DNA of 64,000 nt from Heterobilharzia americana (GCA_944470555.2 OX104130.1:67833160-67897159); one strand, 5' to 3'. Positions 44,621 to 57,399 are shown, counted from the stretch's first letter. The notes: a model not told the origin generated them from the letters alone. Program-made: numbers and translations.

Positions 44621-45600
44621 TGGTTATCTGAACTTCTGGAACCCATTATAAGGGAATTTTTCAACTACTGTCTAAGAGATAAACTAGAGTTTATTTATTC
44701 CATATGTAATAGAAACGTTTTAGGTTGTGTTATGTTATCATTTGATGTTACTTCACTGTTCATAAATGCTCCAAGAATTGAAAAAGTTGGTTTCAAATAT
44801 GAATATACTGACTCATATACAATTAACATCAGTACACCGATAAAATATCTAAATGAATTACTCTTAAGATGCACAACTGACATGTAATTAAGCTGTAATA
44901 ACGCGTAGGATCAGAGGTAACCAAGTGATCATTGAATCCTGTGTTGATAGATATATTTATGACTAAACTGGAAACAATCACACTCAGTCCGGTTATCAAG
45001 CAGTTTTTATTCTACAGAAGATATATTGGTGATATATTCATACGTTTTGATAAGAATTATGACTTTCAGGAAGTATTACAGCTTTTCAGTGATCGGAGAT
45101 GGAATCACAATCAAAGATATCATTCCTACGCTTATTGTTAACAAGAAGAGATGATGGGATGGTTAAAAGAAGCACTAATCAAAGAATAAATGACAAAATG
45201 GGTTCTCATCAGCTGAGAAATAAATTTAATCCATTCCCTTTTCCCATGAATCTGAAGGATTTGTACTCCGGACACTTTAAAAGACGAAATTTAATGAAGG
45301 CTATAGAAAAAGACATTCTATTCAGCCACTCTGTAAATAATCTATACTAGTTCCTGAATGGCGAACACGTATCAAGAGGACAAACTATCCCTGATAGTCA
45401 CTCCAGTGTGCATATATATGTCAGTTCACCTTCTACTCTGGAGCTGGGTACATAGGCTGTACACAGAGGCAGGATGTTCAACATCTTCGCCAACAGTGGC
45501 CGGTATGGCTCAGTAAAGATCAAAGCAGATGAATTAACAACTCCGTGTTACAACATTTAACTAAAAACAGACAGTTTCAGAAGATTCGTTTCCAGTAGAA
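44621..45600 (+). mobile_element. PLE right half: RT palm to GIY-YIG remnant
   Basis: Resumes at the duplicated TGG with WLSELLEPIIREFFNYC (44621-44671), then MLSFDVTSLFINAPRIEKV (near 44731-44787, SLFTNxP block), LNELLLRCTTDM, FLFYRRYIGDIFIRFDKN (45006-45058; the second Asp of the YxDD box is replaced, so it reads YIGD), KFNPF-like pieces, and an endonuclease remnant WVHRLYTEAG, or in another frame GAGYIGCTQR (near 45440-45475). It ends where the RTE copy begins at about 45602. Confidence 0.78.
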
Positions 45601-45601
45601 C

Positions 45602-47450
45602 ATAGAATAAATGGTGTGAAAAATAATCTTCACAACAGTGTGAAGATACACTTTACATAGCTAAAGCTGCAGTCAGACAATACTCAGAACCAGAGTTATG
45701 TATCAAAAAGAAACTTCGTCATTCTTCGTTCCCATTCACTTCCTAACTCCTTGACTTTTCAGTTCTTCAGACTAAATTATCCTTTCATTTTCATGTTGTT
45801 AACACATAAATAATCTTTGTTTAACTCAGTTAGAAATCTCTAATTTCCTTACTGACTGACAACTGTCTACTCACTTTATGACAAATTCTTTACTTCTTCA
45901 TTTCAACTTACATTACCTCACTTTGTCAAATATTTTCAAATTACATATTATTATTTTATTATTTTTCCGTTGGATTCCTAGTGGAACATAGGGCTTCAGT
46001 AGCACACCTGCATTGCATTCTTTTGAACCTCACTCCACGACCGTCCACAAGCTTTCATTTCTTCCTCACATACAATGTCACCCTCGCCTCGGATGTCCAA
46101 CTTGTCGTTTCCCATTTGTTTTCCACTCTACAGCCTGACCAGGAGAGTGATGTCCTTAATCAGCCTTCTCAGTGTATGCCATATCTAATCTATCTGCACT
46201 TTCTTCTTGTGTATATTTGTTGGCTGATAGGTTGTTGGTTGGTTCATTGTCTGCCTGCGAGCCAGCCAGCCAGTCAGCCAGCCAGCCAGAGTGAGTTCCT
46301 TCCTCCTTATTCTTATTATTCTGGCCATCTGATCTTCAGTATCGAGTGAGTGAGCGTAGTCGGCAGCTGTTGATGATGTGTGTCTGTGGTTTGTTGGAAA
46401 TGCTTTACGGAACACGCCACCAAGTCTCTGAACCATCACATAGAAGCATGCACTGACTTGACTGACATTACTGTTGAAAATCTGGATGTTGTTGACACAC
46501 GCTCTATGCTGAGTGGAGTGGAGTGGAGTGGAGTGGAGTGGAGTGGAGTGGAGTGGAGTGGAGTAGATCTCCACACTGATTTCAGGTTGATGAGAGCCTG
46601 TCTTGCAATCTTTCCCATCCTGTCTTTGACACCCTCATCTCTGCCTGTAGTGCATGTAGTTGAGCCGATGTTGCCTAGGTAGGTAGGTGAAAGAGACTAC
46701 TTCCTATAGGCTTCTCTCATTCATGTTGATTGGTGTTTGTTGTTGATGCTGTTGTTGGTTGGGTATCTTCACCACCTCTACCTCTGTCTTCTCTACATTC
46801 ACTTGAATGGTGTCCCGTTTTCTCTGCCTCGCCTCCTCTGCCAACTTGTTAGTTTTCGCCTGTAGATCTTCGAGCTTGTGCTACAAGACATTAGGCATAA
46901 ATCATAATTGTTGGCGAAATCCAAATCTTCTAGGCTGTTTTAATCGGTCCGGTCAGCGTATGCCCATCTCCTCGCTCTTCACAGTTTGCTGCATGATCCA
47001 GTCCAGTCCAGTCCAGTCGACCACAATCAAGAAGATGATTGGTGATAGTATGCGTCAGCCTTATCTTACTCCTGTCTTGACTTCAAAGGCATCACTGAGC
47101 TTTGCATTGTGAATCACTTGGCACGTGGCATCGTCATATAGTTGTTGAATGAGGTTGATAAAGATTTATGTCACTGAAGCCGTAGTGTTGAAGCAGCTGT
47201 TGCCAAATTACTTATCAGTCGAATGCTCGATCGAAGGCTTTTTCAAAGTGGATGAAGTTGAGGTGGAGAGAGTTGACTGGTATTCTCCGTTCTGTTCAAT
47301 GATGATGCGTGGCGTAGGGTTGCAATTTGATCGGCAGATGATTTGTTCTTCCTGAAGCCAGTCAGCCAGCCAGTGAGCCTGTGTGTTCCAGTCGTAATTT
47401 TGAATGTAGCGCATGGTTTATTTTCCTCAGGATAATGCGGCTTATGATCG
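45602..47450 (-). mobile_element. RTE-clade retrotransposon, 5'-truncated 3' half, inverted relative to 29030-32907
   Basis: Minus-strand copy of 31070-32907, nearly identical over 1.8 kb. A 120-residue shared open stretch (46574-46185) includes VSQVSACFYVMVQRLGGVFR and DYAHSLDTEDQMARIIRIRR. The RT catalytic box reads FANN here (FAND in the other copy). The 3' end at 45602 carries one TTTATTCTA unit, against two in the other. Truncation at the 5' side near 47450 fits target-primed reverse transcription. It was inserted at the end of the PLE. Confidence 0.88.
46508..46564. repeat. Pentanucleotide minisatellite (GGAGT)n inside RTE ORF
   Basis: About eleven GGAGT units; on the coding strand they give repeating STPLH residues. 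The partner copy at 31946-31975 has four or five. Confidence 0.93.
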
Positions 47451-48114
47451 ATAGCTAATAAAAATCAGTGGTTAACTAATATATGTACTAAATAATATTT
47501 TAATGAAATTGTCCAGCTACGGACAATGATATCACCGAAAACAAATTTGTTCACTGAACTTATCATGAGCTATTTGAATCTAGTTTGTCCACAAATCATA
47601 AATTCTTGTACTCTTATATGAAATCTCTTTTTTTGACACTTAAGATAACCTTGAGGGCAGATAAATTTGTTTGCATAATGTTTATATTGATCAACTGAAT
47701 TAAAAGCAGAGTATAATTTAAATTTAGAGAACAAAGTGACTTGAACAAACAATCATGATGACCAAAGTGAAAAACTGAATTTTATGCTGGAAATTCTTAA
47801 GATTATCTCAAGACTAATACAAAGGAAGTTATCTATCACGTGCAATTCCTAGAGAGTTTTGTACACAGGTTGATTTCATTATTCAAATGATGGATAAATA
47901 TCAGCAAATCACTTGGTCCACAGAATGAAGAGTGAAAAATTAAATGTTGTCCCAACTTGGAATACATAATTGGCAAACACAGTAAAGCAGGAGGTGAGAG
48001 TTTAAGAAATATTCAGCAGTTATTTGATTGAATCAGATGCGAACAACGAAACAATGAATAACTTAAATAACCTGCTTGATTATGCATATCAAGCAGCAAT
48101 GAACGACGAGGAAA
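47451..48114. other. No feature recognised
   Basis: AT-rich spacer; no signature found. Confidence 0.4.
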
Positions 48115-48240
48115 GACCTGACTTGTGGGTGCCTACTGCTAAGGAGTCCCATATTAGGACAAAACAGTTGTCCGGTACGCCAGGGTCTTCAGTAGTTCTT
48201 CGACTGATGTCAGTCCATAATGGATGCCGTGTTGGAATAA
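48115..48240 (+). mobile_element. Class B hammerhead SINE, 5'-truncated
   Basis: Only the ribozyme (48133-48178) and tail remain: CTACTG, core CTAAGGAG, stem II TCCCATATTAGGA, CAAAAC, stem III CAGTTG, GTC, CGGTAC, then CTGATGTCAGTCCATAATGG. Two core boxes each carry a change, so activity is unlikely. Confidence 0.7.
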
Positions 48241-48429
48241 ATAAAATCCGCATACAAACAGAAAAACCCCAAATCATGTAAATGACTTCAAGAGATATTA
48301 AAATACGGCAAGAACATCATTTATTAACTTATTAACGATCGATGCAAGGAAACGCCAAATCTCGATGTAGGATTTAGACATTATCCACTTCTCTTTATTA
48401 GTGTACACTAATTACCATTTTACTACTGT

Positions 48430-49040
48430 GAATATAGCTGCTGACGAAATCTTAGCTCGGATACAGAAGGCCCGTTCAACATTTGCTAAATTGCGTTGTC
48501 TGCTGCACCAGCAGATGAGATATTCGACTGTCTGTTAAAGGATGAGTATACTGCGCTTCAGTTCTTTCTGTGCTGTTATACGCCTTCAAGACTTGACCGT
48601 TGAAGGTAGAAGACATGAAACGGTTATAGTGTTTGCATCGCAGGTGTCCTTGTAGCACTACCCGGGTTCAGTGGGATCACCATGTGAGCAATGTTGAGGT
48701 AGGGGGAAGGATACTAAGCAAGACAAGCAAGTCTATTTGACGGGGTTGTGAACCTTAGTTGGCTGAGATAACTTGGACATACAATACTCATGTCAAGCAG
48801 CTGCCTACCTTGACCTACAGTACTTGGGGAAGTTGGATTAGGTTGAATGAGGGTTCAGGGTGGCTAGGCCAAGAAGTGGCATCACTCCATTTGGTCTCTG
48901 ACCACTGGTCTGAGCCGTGTGGGGAGTAGACTGCTTGGTTCCGATTCCCGATACAAAAGGAATCAGTGGTAGACAATCCTTGGTTACCTGGCTGAAAATC
49001 AGTCACAGTCACCAGCAACAATCAAAGATAGTCATCCTTT
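48430..49040 (+). mobile_element. RTE-clade (SR2-like) relic, C-terminal ORF part
   Basis: Plus-strand translation with stops: SVLSVLLYAFKT and PLKVEDMKRL (VRSVLLYGxETWPLRVED block, near 48558-48620), HRRCPCSTTRVQWDHHVSN (near 48635-48695), a LGHTILMSSSCLP-like stretch, and the end near 48820-49000. Same family as 8900-9240 and 36060-36460. Confidence 0.72.
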
Positions 49041-49879
49041 CAGTTCAGTTGGGGTAGACTATCTTGATCCACTTTCAATCGTTTGTGGTAGAAGTTTAGA
49101 GGAGCGTTATTGCTGTGCATTTACATGTTTGAAAATCCACGTTGTTCACTGCGCAGTAGCTTATAGTTTTATAGCAAACTCATTCAAAAAGACACTGATG
49201 AGATTTTTCAACAGGAAGAGTTATGGAAACATTTATTCGGTGACAATGGATCTAGCCTAGTAGTGACCAAGAATGAGTAGCACAGGTGTTTATGAGGACT
49301 GAAACAGTAGTGGATTGACAGCAATTTACTCGATAAAAGGACTGACTGGCATTAAAACCTAACAGCCGGCGGTCATTGGGGTCGTTTTTGGGAAAGTGTG
49401 ATCCGAACCATACATAAGGTAAAGAATGCTCTCGCAAGTGAGCGGCCGGTAGGAAATGAAATTCTCATAACACTGACGGCAGAAACTGAACGTAAAGTAA
49501 ACAGTCGTCCGCCATTTCCACTTGCTTTAGATGTTGAGGGTCTCCCAAGACTCAATTCGTCAAAGTTGCTGCTCTTGAAGAACAATATAGTAGGGTTCAG
49601 CTGAACGTACAGGTTTTCTGCAGATGCTGACAAGACAGGTGTCTTGTGCAGATATTTTTAAACATTACTCCAAGGAGTACGTTTCCTTGCTACAATAGCA
49701 GAATAAGTGGGCAGATCATGAAAGAAATACCTACATAGGCGAATTACTCATGTCTCTGACATTGCGGATGGAAATGAGTGACCTTTGAGACTAGTACGGA
49801 GAGCACTACATAATTTGGAAGGTGGCATTAAATGCGGCAAAAAACACCTATTTAGAATACTGGTAGATACCTAGTTTTA
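49041..49879. other. Possible 5' part of CR1-like relic; no clear motif
   Basis: Two overlapping open stretches on opposite strands (49398-49604 + and 49373-49633 -) have no motif I recognise. Position upstream of the CR1-like endonuclease end suggests they may belong to that element. Confidence 0.25.
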
Positions 49880-51720
49880 AGAGACTTCTACAAACCGTCA
49901 GGTGACCATGACGGCCTAGCTACAGAAGGATCACATAATTCATTTGATCATAGATTATTGGAAATATCAATTTCCTTGACTGTTATGCAGCACACTGAGG
50001 TGGCAAACAGACATGATCATCACCTTGTTACCCCAGTTCCAGATTTGGTATTCTGTCACGCAGACGATGTAAGCTTCATCGAGTACCTTGGACCCCTTGG
50101 GGGCAGCGCTCATCTTCAGATTCAAGGTAGCCACCTTGTGAGAGGCCGATGTCCAGCTAGACTGGATGGGTAGAAAGTGAACAAGACACCCATTAACTCA
50201 GAGGCATTTGCAAAGGACTAGACGGTCAATTCAGAAGCCTTAAGTGAGGTTGCATAATGCTTCTTCCGACCGGATATATGCACAACTGACACAATGCTTC
50301 ATTCCATGGACTGCTCCAAAGAGAGGAAAAAATTGTCCTTCACGGTAAACCTGTTGGAATCTCGGTACTAATCTCTATACTCTCAAGGTGAGCATTGCAA
50401 AAGAGCCCGAAATAATTAAATCGCTGTTATCAACTTGTTCTGAAAATGCTTGGGAACATGTCTTATCCAGGCTCCAGTACAACACCCAAATCATCGTATC
50501 CACGCTCTAATCAAAGAGACGGGAAATGACTGCTTGATTGAAGATGGTAAAGACAAAACAGAGGCTATCACTGGATATTCAGCTGAAAGACTAAACCAAG
50601 GACCTACAATGGACAATTATTCAGCGGAAGAAGCGTTGATATCCCAAAAGATAAATTGTGTTGGCATCGACTGCAATGATGTATTTAGGACATTATGTAT
50701 TCTGGATGTTGCAAAACCAAAGGGACAGGAAGAGTTATTCTCAGGGCTACTTAGATTTCTTTCACTCTACGTAGCTGGCCCACTGGTTACCATATTTAAA
50801 CTGTCTCACGGTGAAGTCACACTACCCTGTGACTGGAAGGACACCATAGTCACACCTGTCTACAAGGAAGGTTCCATGCAGCGTCCATCAAATGACACTT
50901 TGATAAGATTGGCCAGAAACGTAGTCGAAATCTTGGAAATGTTAATCAAGAACATCATTATGGTTCACCCAGCGAGTAACAATGTTTTGTCTCACAGAAT
51001 CTTCTCTTGTTTGACGAACCTTCTCCCAGTCAGATAAATTTGGGTTAAGTCTAAGGATGACAGGATACCTGTCATTTTCACAGACTTTAGTGGAAGGTTT
51101 GGAAAGGTACCTCATTCCAGGTTTCTCATGAAACTGGAAGGTTTCCGGATCACTGGCAACCTACTTGCATGGGTCGGGGAGGAAAAGGGTAAGGACCGAT
51201 TCTCAGCTCTTCACCTGGATGTATATACAGAGTGGAGTGCTACGAGACATAGTCCTAGGTTCCCTGCTTTTCCTGTACATAAATGAACTACAAAATATCA
51301 TGAAATCTCCATGGCCTTCTATATTGAAGATGTAGATATCTAGAGAGAAATCAGGGAGGACGGTGATGTACCTGTACTTCAGACACAGGACTCAAGCAGT
51401 TTTTTAACCTGGTCAGAAAAGTGTTTGGTGCCTGTCAATCCAGGTTAGTGTGTGAGCATGCTCAAAGAGCATACAGATGGCAAAATTCACGCTATTTGTC
51501 GGACTGCTTTGTTCTGAGTATTGGCCCACAATGATGTAGAAGTAACCCGTGATTTGAAGATCCCGGTTCATTGTCTAGTCACAGCCTGGAGTTTTAAGAC
51601 ACTTTAGGCATTACATAGATTGTTTACAGATTACTCACCCCTAGTGGGTTCGTGAGGACCTTAAGAACATACCGGGTGGGAGCAAAAACCCAGTATTCTC
51701 ACCACTAGTATAAGTCTCTC
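49880..51720 (+). mobile_element. CR1/jockey-type non-LTR retrotransposon relic: endonuclease end to RT
   Basis: Plus strand: LVLRDFYKPSGDHDG (GDFN block, near 49870-49915), FDHRLLEISI, MQHTEVANRHDHH, then DLVFCHADDVSFIEYLGPLG and GSAHL (endonuclease end, 50042-50118). The open stretch 50450-51037 covers the RT start: VAGPLVTIFKLSHGEVTLPC, DWKDTIVTPVYKEGS, PASNNVLSHRIFSCLTNLL. Further on come LRGIVLGSLLFLLYINELQ-like (near 51240-51295) and FYIEDVDI, where FADDVKI is expected near 51317-51340. The catalytic Asp pair is lost (IED). Old, many stops. Confidence 0.78.
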
Positions 51721-52234
51721 TATGTGTTCGCTGTAAAGAGTGGCCCACAAATGTCTGAACTTATTCCGGAATCTCATTCAAAGAATAAAATGATGAAACG
51801 TAAAATAGGCGGATAGCAAACCTCGCGGTTCTTTGAAGTTTCGTCCGGCTTACAATGCACCTGGAATAGAGACATAAGTCTTCAATAACATGAAAGGGGT
51901 TTACGAAACCTAAAATGAGAAACACTTTTACGCTACATGTAGAAAAACAAATACATCGATAAAAAATTTTGAGTTATTTTTGTTTTTTGAAAAATGGATG
52001 ACAACCTGGTAGCAAAAAGAGATCATGGAGATTAAATGAAGGGAAAGTTTTGCATTCCTAGTCAAGACGATGCTACGAGAAAAAAGCTTTCTGGAAGATA
52101 AAAAGTTAGCACAAGTTCACGCACATTAAACACTTAGGTATGTTTCTAAATGTTCTGAAAACCTGACGGTTCAAGTAGAACATGTTTTTCACTGTGTGAA
52201 AGATAGCAGCATATCTACTTTTGCTGGGTGAGTA
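51721..52234. other. No feature recognised
   Basis: Spacer between CR1-like and Ty3/gypsy relics; nothing assigned. Confidence 0.35.
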
Positions 52235-52530
52235 TTAGAGAAATTCAGTAATCACGTCTTCTACTGGTTGGTCGTAGTGAAGTGTAGGGTGGCAGTTAAG
52301 TGTTGTTTTAGCGTTAAGCCACCGATAATCACCATTCGAAAGCCAATCGTTGTTATCCTTTTTGGCAACCATGTGCAATAGCCACGTACGAGAACTTTTT
52401 GACGGTTCAATAATTTCCAATTCAAGCACATGAGCGAACCCGCGTTTCACTGTTCTGAACTTGTCAGGGTCTAGAGGGCACTCTCCGGATATCACAAGTG
52501 AACCTGCAGTTGCGATGTGATACATAACAT
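52235..52530 (-). mobile_element. Ty3/gypsy RT fragment (old relative of the 40-44 kb element)
   Basis: 96-codon open stretch on the minus strand: LDPDKFRTVKRGFAHVLELE, IIEPSKSSRTWLLHMVAKKD, NNDWLSNGDYRWLNAKTTLN. It aligns residue by residue with [19 protein letters not shown] to [10 protein letters not shown] of the pol at 41572-43182, at roughly half identity by eye. Only the N-terminal RT part remains. Confidence 0.85.
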
Positions 52531-52689
52531 TACTGGTTATGCATGGTGGAATTCCCGTTAGTTATCTCGACTCCGGATATTTGTCTAGCGCTCTCTGATA
52601 GGACGAGTCAGATGTGCGTTTGCTTCTAACTGTGGCTAGGCTCTGGCTCAGCGACCATGGCAGATAAATCGATGGGTCCCTCGATAAAG

Positions 52690-52850
52690 ATAAAGGTCTT
52701 GTATTCATCTTTGTGACTCGCAGCGGGATTCAGGACATGCGTTTCATCCTATTTAAGACTTCTCAGCCGGATGCACCCCTACCTCAGTAAGTAATCTTGT
52801 TCCCGCTGAGGCTAGAACTCAGTATCCAACGCTTCAGATGCGGAGGCAAC
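52690..52850 (-). mobile_element. Class A hammerhead SINE
   Basis: Minus strand: GCGTTGGATACTGAGTTCTA (B-box region), GCGGGAACAAGATTACTTAC, then the ribozyme at 52728-52772: stem I ATCCGG with CTGAAT, core CTGAGAAG, stem II TCTTAAATAGGA, TGAAAC, CGCATG, GTC. The core has one change (A for the conserved G). Confidence 0.72.
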
Positions 52851-53599
52851 GGGATGTATCATGCATCAAGCGGCAGAATAAGATCGAAACCATTTCCTGG
52901 TTCTACAGTGTTCTCATTGCCTGAAATAGTATATCTCTGCGTGAGCAAAGGCAATCATCTTAGTAGATGATGTGTGACACTTTCTCTTACTTTTTGATCA
53001 AGTCCGACGAATAATCGTAATCCTAATGCTTGGACTTCACTAGGATTTCCATCCTACAGCACTGCTCATATTTTCACAGTCTATGTTTCTTCTGATGATC
53101 GCATTCATGAGAAACCTCACATCAGTTTATATCTTGATATGGCACTTAATGAAATATCACCAACATGAAGAAAGTGCATTTCTGAAACAGAATGTAATGA
53201 GCATCACCAAAATACGTAAAAGTGGACAAGCCTTCTTATTATTGAACAAAACGTGCTGCATCAGCAGGTAAGTAATTAAAAGTAATACATCACCCAGTAC
53301 AAATACTAGTCTGCCAAACTACGGCTATCTGAGATGGTCAAATCATATCTGCTTGTGTCTATGGCACAAACATTGACCGGTTATTTTGACAGTAATTATC
53401 CATTGTGCTCGCAGTATCTCTAATCATCAAGGCTTCTAGAAAAGCAAAGGTTACAGTGTGTCCACTAATACCTACTGCTACTAATTAATAGTAAAGTCTG
53501 TCTTCCTGGTCTCCAGGCTTGGATAAGCCTCCATACTATTTTTATTTGTTGGGCGATTTTAAAGATGACTCTGGCAACTTTTGAAACAACTAATCAGGT
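52851..53599. other. No feature recognised
   Basis: An open stretch at 53083-53271 ends next to a donor-like CAGGTAAGTAA, but the encoded peptide matches nothing that I know and no partner exon is seen. Confidence 0.3.
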
Positions 53600-53880
53600 T
53601 TCGTATCCCAGCCAGAAAAATAGCTTTTCATAAAATACAGAAGTCTGATTGGTTGTTCCAGTTGCTGCTAGGGTAGCCTTTAAAGTCAGTCTTATTTGTT
53701 TCGTTGTGATGGCACGTGACAACCCCTATCATTTGCCAGATTTTGACCTGCACAGTATCCCATAGCATAGCTGAAGTAACCGAGTGAATCATAAAAAACA
53801 CGCTAACGATAATGATGCAGTGAGACACTTGAGCTGGATACGAATAGCAAATGTTCTTCTTCAGAACCTTAGACTTCACT
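53600..53880 (-). repeat. Unnamed repeat segment shared with 34790-34880
   Basis: An 80-bp stretch (53630-53710) aligns with 34790-34870 in the same orientation (shared GTTGCT...AGGGT(A/G)GCCT(T/C)TAAA). The 34.8-kb match lies within a PLE, so this may be another PLE endonuclease-distal remnant. The 83-codon minus-strand open stretch across it has no family match. Confidence 0.35.
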
Positions 53881-53899
53881 GAGCCACGAAAATATCAGG

Positions 53900-56800
53900 A
53901 GACAAAGACTAGCCTGTGACTGTAAGGAAGACACTTTTTTTGACAAGAATACATTATTTATGTACAGTTTTCATGAACATATAAAACCTTTAGGTCTAAA
54001 GCAGAATAATTTATTCCCATTAGTCAACTTTATAAAGTTGTCCACAAAGTTTTCCCTGACCACATGGTGATATGAAACAAAAATTGAAATACAAAGACTT
54101 CTAACTTTATGACTCAATACTTAAAATGATTTGTGTTCTGGCTGTAGGGCAGATGACCATCTATAAACAGCTTTAAACTTTCTCAGGATATATACAATCA
54201 CCCTGACTTGGTGATTTCGGAACTCACTTAACCCTAAGGCAAATTAGCGCACAAGAAATTAAGTACTTCCCCCAATTTAAGGAGGACCTCAGACATTGAT
54301 CTCAGCCAATATTAGTACATTTCAAACTTCTTTGTAGCCCTTAGTAACTGGAATTTGTGAGAACGATTCTTGAATGTCCAACCTCACGAAAACTTTGATT
54401 TCGTAGACAGATATTGAAATGCAGCATATAAATACCTGTTATTGATAAGATCTGCATGTATTCGAATACAGCAGTCTGCGCAGAAACGAATATTTTTATT
54501 AACGTTTTTGGGACTGCGATCAGAGTTCTTTATGACAGATAACTCACTGTCTGAATCACGCCGATTTCTGAGAGACATTCGATTTCTTGCATTAAGATAG
54601 TTTGAATGGCATAAATTAGCAGTTTACATCTATAGGACTACCACGGCTTTGACTTGTATGCGTTATTTAAGCCCAGCATAGACCAAGTTTAATTTTCGGT
54701 GGGATATATGTGAAAACGAGATAATATATTTGATTTCCGTTTCCCCATGACTAACATTTAGTAGAAAAAGAGGCTTTTATTCAAGTGATCACTTAATTTC
54801 TTCATTCAGCTTCCAAACGAGATGGGATTGTTGGTGTGCTGCCATGCAACAAATGTCAGTTAGTGAGGCCAAAGTTTATTGACCCCAAAATTCCTAACGA
54901 AATGGCATGGGTGTGCCACTTGGAGAAAATGAGATTTCTGTGATTTTGGCACCTCAGACTGTGATTAAGCATTTGATCAGGCTAAAGACCAATGATTGCA
55001 CTTTCTCAACATTCTAAGGTAGTCTTTCGGCATGAGTTATTACCATAGCACTTCACGGCATTACTAAAGCCTTAGTTACAAGTGAGAAAGAGGATTGTAC
55101 AGTGTGGGCGGTGAAAAAAAATTTCGGCTTGGAAGAAGAGGCAGGAAAGGTCCTTAATTTTTCTTACCATACTCATGACAGAATCTTACAACTTCAGGCT
55201 AAATGTCAAGTGCGAAAAGCGTTCAGTTTTCATTACTTATCTTGAACGTTCTGAAAAGAAGTATGCCAAATAGGTTTATATCGAAGTCTTAGCAGTAAAT
55301 GGGAGAGAAACTAAACTTTCCAAGATGCCATCCAGTAGTGTCATGTATCTAACAGGCTGTAAATGTATCACCAACATTTCCCCAACTATTTTGAACATCA
55401 CGAAGGGTTCCATAACTATACCAATGTTCATCTGAATTATGAAGAGCTAAGTCTCCTTAATTTCAGCACTACTGAAAACAGTACTACAAGTCTGAAACTA
55501 CTGAGTTTCTACTGATTTGATCTCTCGATAACTATGAGGAACACTGTGTTTGAGAAAAGCTGCTCTTTAAATAATTGTCAAGACAGGCTTCACAGCCGAC
55601 CATAAACATATCTATGTAGTTTGGAGAAGGGATGGCTGCACTATAGTTTGACCCTGCTTGAACTCTAAGTTCCGAATAATTTTTTACACTAAGCATATTA
55701 TCCCAAACTCTTACTTTTAAGTTTGTTTCAATCGTGCAAGTATATCCTTCAAAAGTATCACATACTCTTGCAGGCTTTTAAAGTGTTCTGAACTAGCCAC
55801 TTTTTGAATTAACAACAAAATGGAGGAAAAATGTTGTTTGGGACGGATTTGGGCCTTTGTTCACAAAAAAGCACATCATACTTCTATGCCTTGGATACCC
55901 ACCTTCAAAGCACATTCTTCTAATAGTTGAGTAAACTACCACCAATAAACTTAGGCTCATTCTACAGTGTGTTCCCCATCCTAGACCAGACGCTAACCCA
56001 GAACCAACCGGCTGCTTCATATTATTGTCTTTGATGCCGTTATTAAAGGGGTCATTCACATGAAATGGTAGTTTCCTTTGGAAATATTGTTTTGGGACTG
56101 AATTTGTTCGAATATTACATGGTGAGGATCCCATGCTGTATCAAACATGCTGTTTGTTATAAGGCTACTATTATTATTGTCTTATAACTAAACGGCGCTT
56201 TTCAGGCTTTTAAAATAATATGCTAGAATTATTCTTTTGTTTGCCTGTCGTCAGAAGCTTGGGATTACATAATTTGTTCGGCTTTTAGGTGGACATATTT
56301 GATTTATACTGTCACGGAAGAGCTTGAAGGCTTAGAAACCACTTGGGCTGATCCGTGGGTTTCACTAGATAAATCAGAGTTGTTTGAACACCGGACAGCC
56401 ATTTTACTTGCTCGGGGTGGGGCTCATCAGCAGTTTTCTCGGGGCGAATTTAACTGGCAGAGCCAAATTAGTTCAGATCACCTAAATCTGACCATCTAAC
56501 CTGGATGGACTGCTTTGCTTGAAATGGGATGAACGGAATTTTCCGAGCACACCACCTATGTATTCGGCCTCAAACAGCCATCTGACGTTTAGGTCATTCT
56601 GGCCTGTCCGGTGAAATCTACAAATCAGCCTGTGTAGTTTCTTACCACTCAACTGGCTCATTAGCAGTGTATTTCGCCGGTTTATAATACTCAGAGATCA
56701 CACCGTATGACCTTGGCTGGTGGGTGATTTCCAACGGAGACCTCGTTGACACCACGTTGCGGGGACGAAAAACTACTTAGGTGTAAGAAATGTCAGTATG

Positions 56801-57399
56801 GACCGTGAAATTTGCGAAACATATGCAAATTTTCCACTTATGACATAGTTAACTGTCATGCTGAGAAGCATGTTGATGGCAGAACTAAATGTTTCAGCTA
56901 ATTCCATGCTGGTAGGTTGCTTTCCATTAGGGCTCGGAATAAGACAAGCTCCTCGTAGAATTGGTCCTGTTCATGCAATGATTGTATGTAGACCTTAGTG
57001 TATTCCGGGAGGTTTTGACTGGGTTTTTCTGTAAGACTTTCGAGTCCATACGCCTAAGTATTACTTTTGTTCTCCAAATGGATGTCTCCGAGAAATTGCT
57101 CATTTTTGATGTTCAAGTCTGCTTCACATGCCCCCTACTCCAGACCAGCTTTCATTTCCAATAGTGCTTACCTCGTCAATCTTCCTAAATCCCACCTTAA
57201 TCAAAGACAATCACGACAGATATCTCATTACAGCTATTCGTTGATGATGAAATCAAAGTTTTATGAACGTCACCAAGGCGAGTTTGAATCTATGTGTATT
57301 TTGTTGGCGTGACTTCAGCTGATGAAGTTTTACTCGTCGAAGTAAGAAGTGATGAATTAATTTTTTCAAGAATGAACTATAACAGTTAACTTGGAGAAA
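53900..57399. other. Unassigned DNA (3.5 kb)
   Basis: No recognised domain on either strand. Open stretches at 55793-56134 (-), 56299-56499 (+), 56982-57164 (+) and 57067-57312 (+) were read and not matched. A short CxxC/WxC pattern near 54850-54920 was considered and rejected. Confidence 0.3.

Noticed and set aside
53083..53274. Possible host exon ending at CAGGTAAGTAA
   Set aside because: The donor consensus is good, but the peptide is unrecognised and no acceptor or neighbouring exon could be matched.
54830..54930. CW-zinc-finger-like pattern (LPCNKCQLVRPKF ... WVCHLE)
   Set aside because: Only CxxC and WxC agree; the other conserved Trp and Cys are missing and the frame closes soon after. 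Too little to call an exon.
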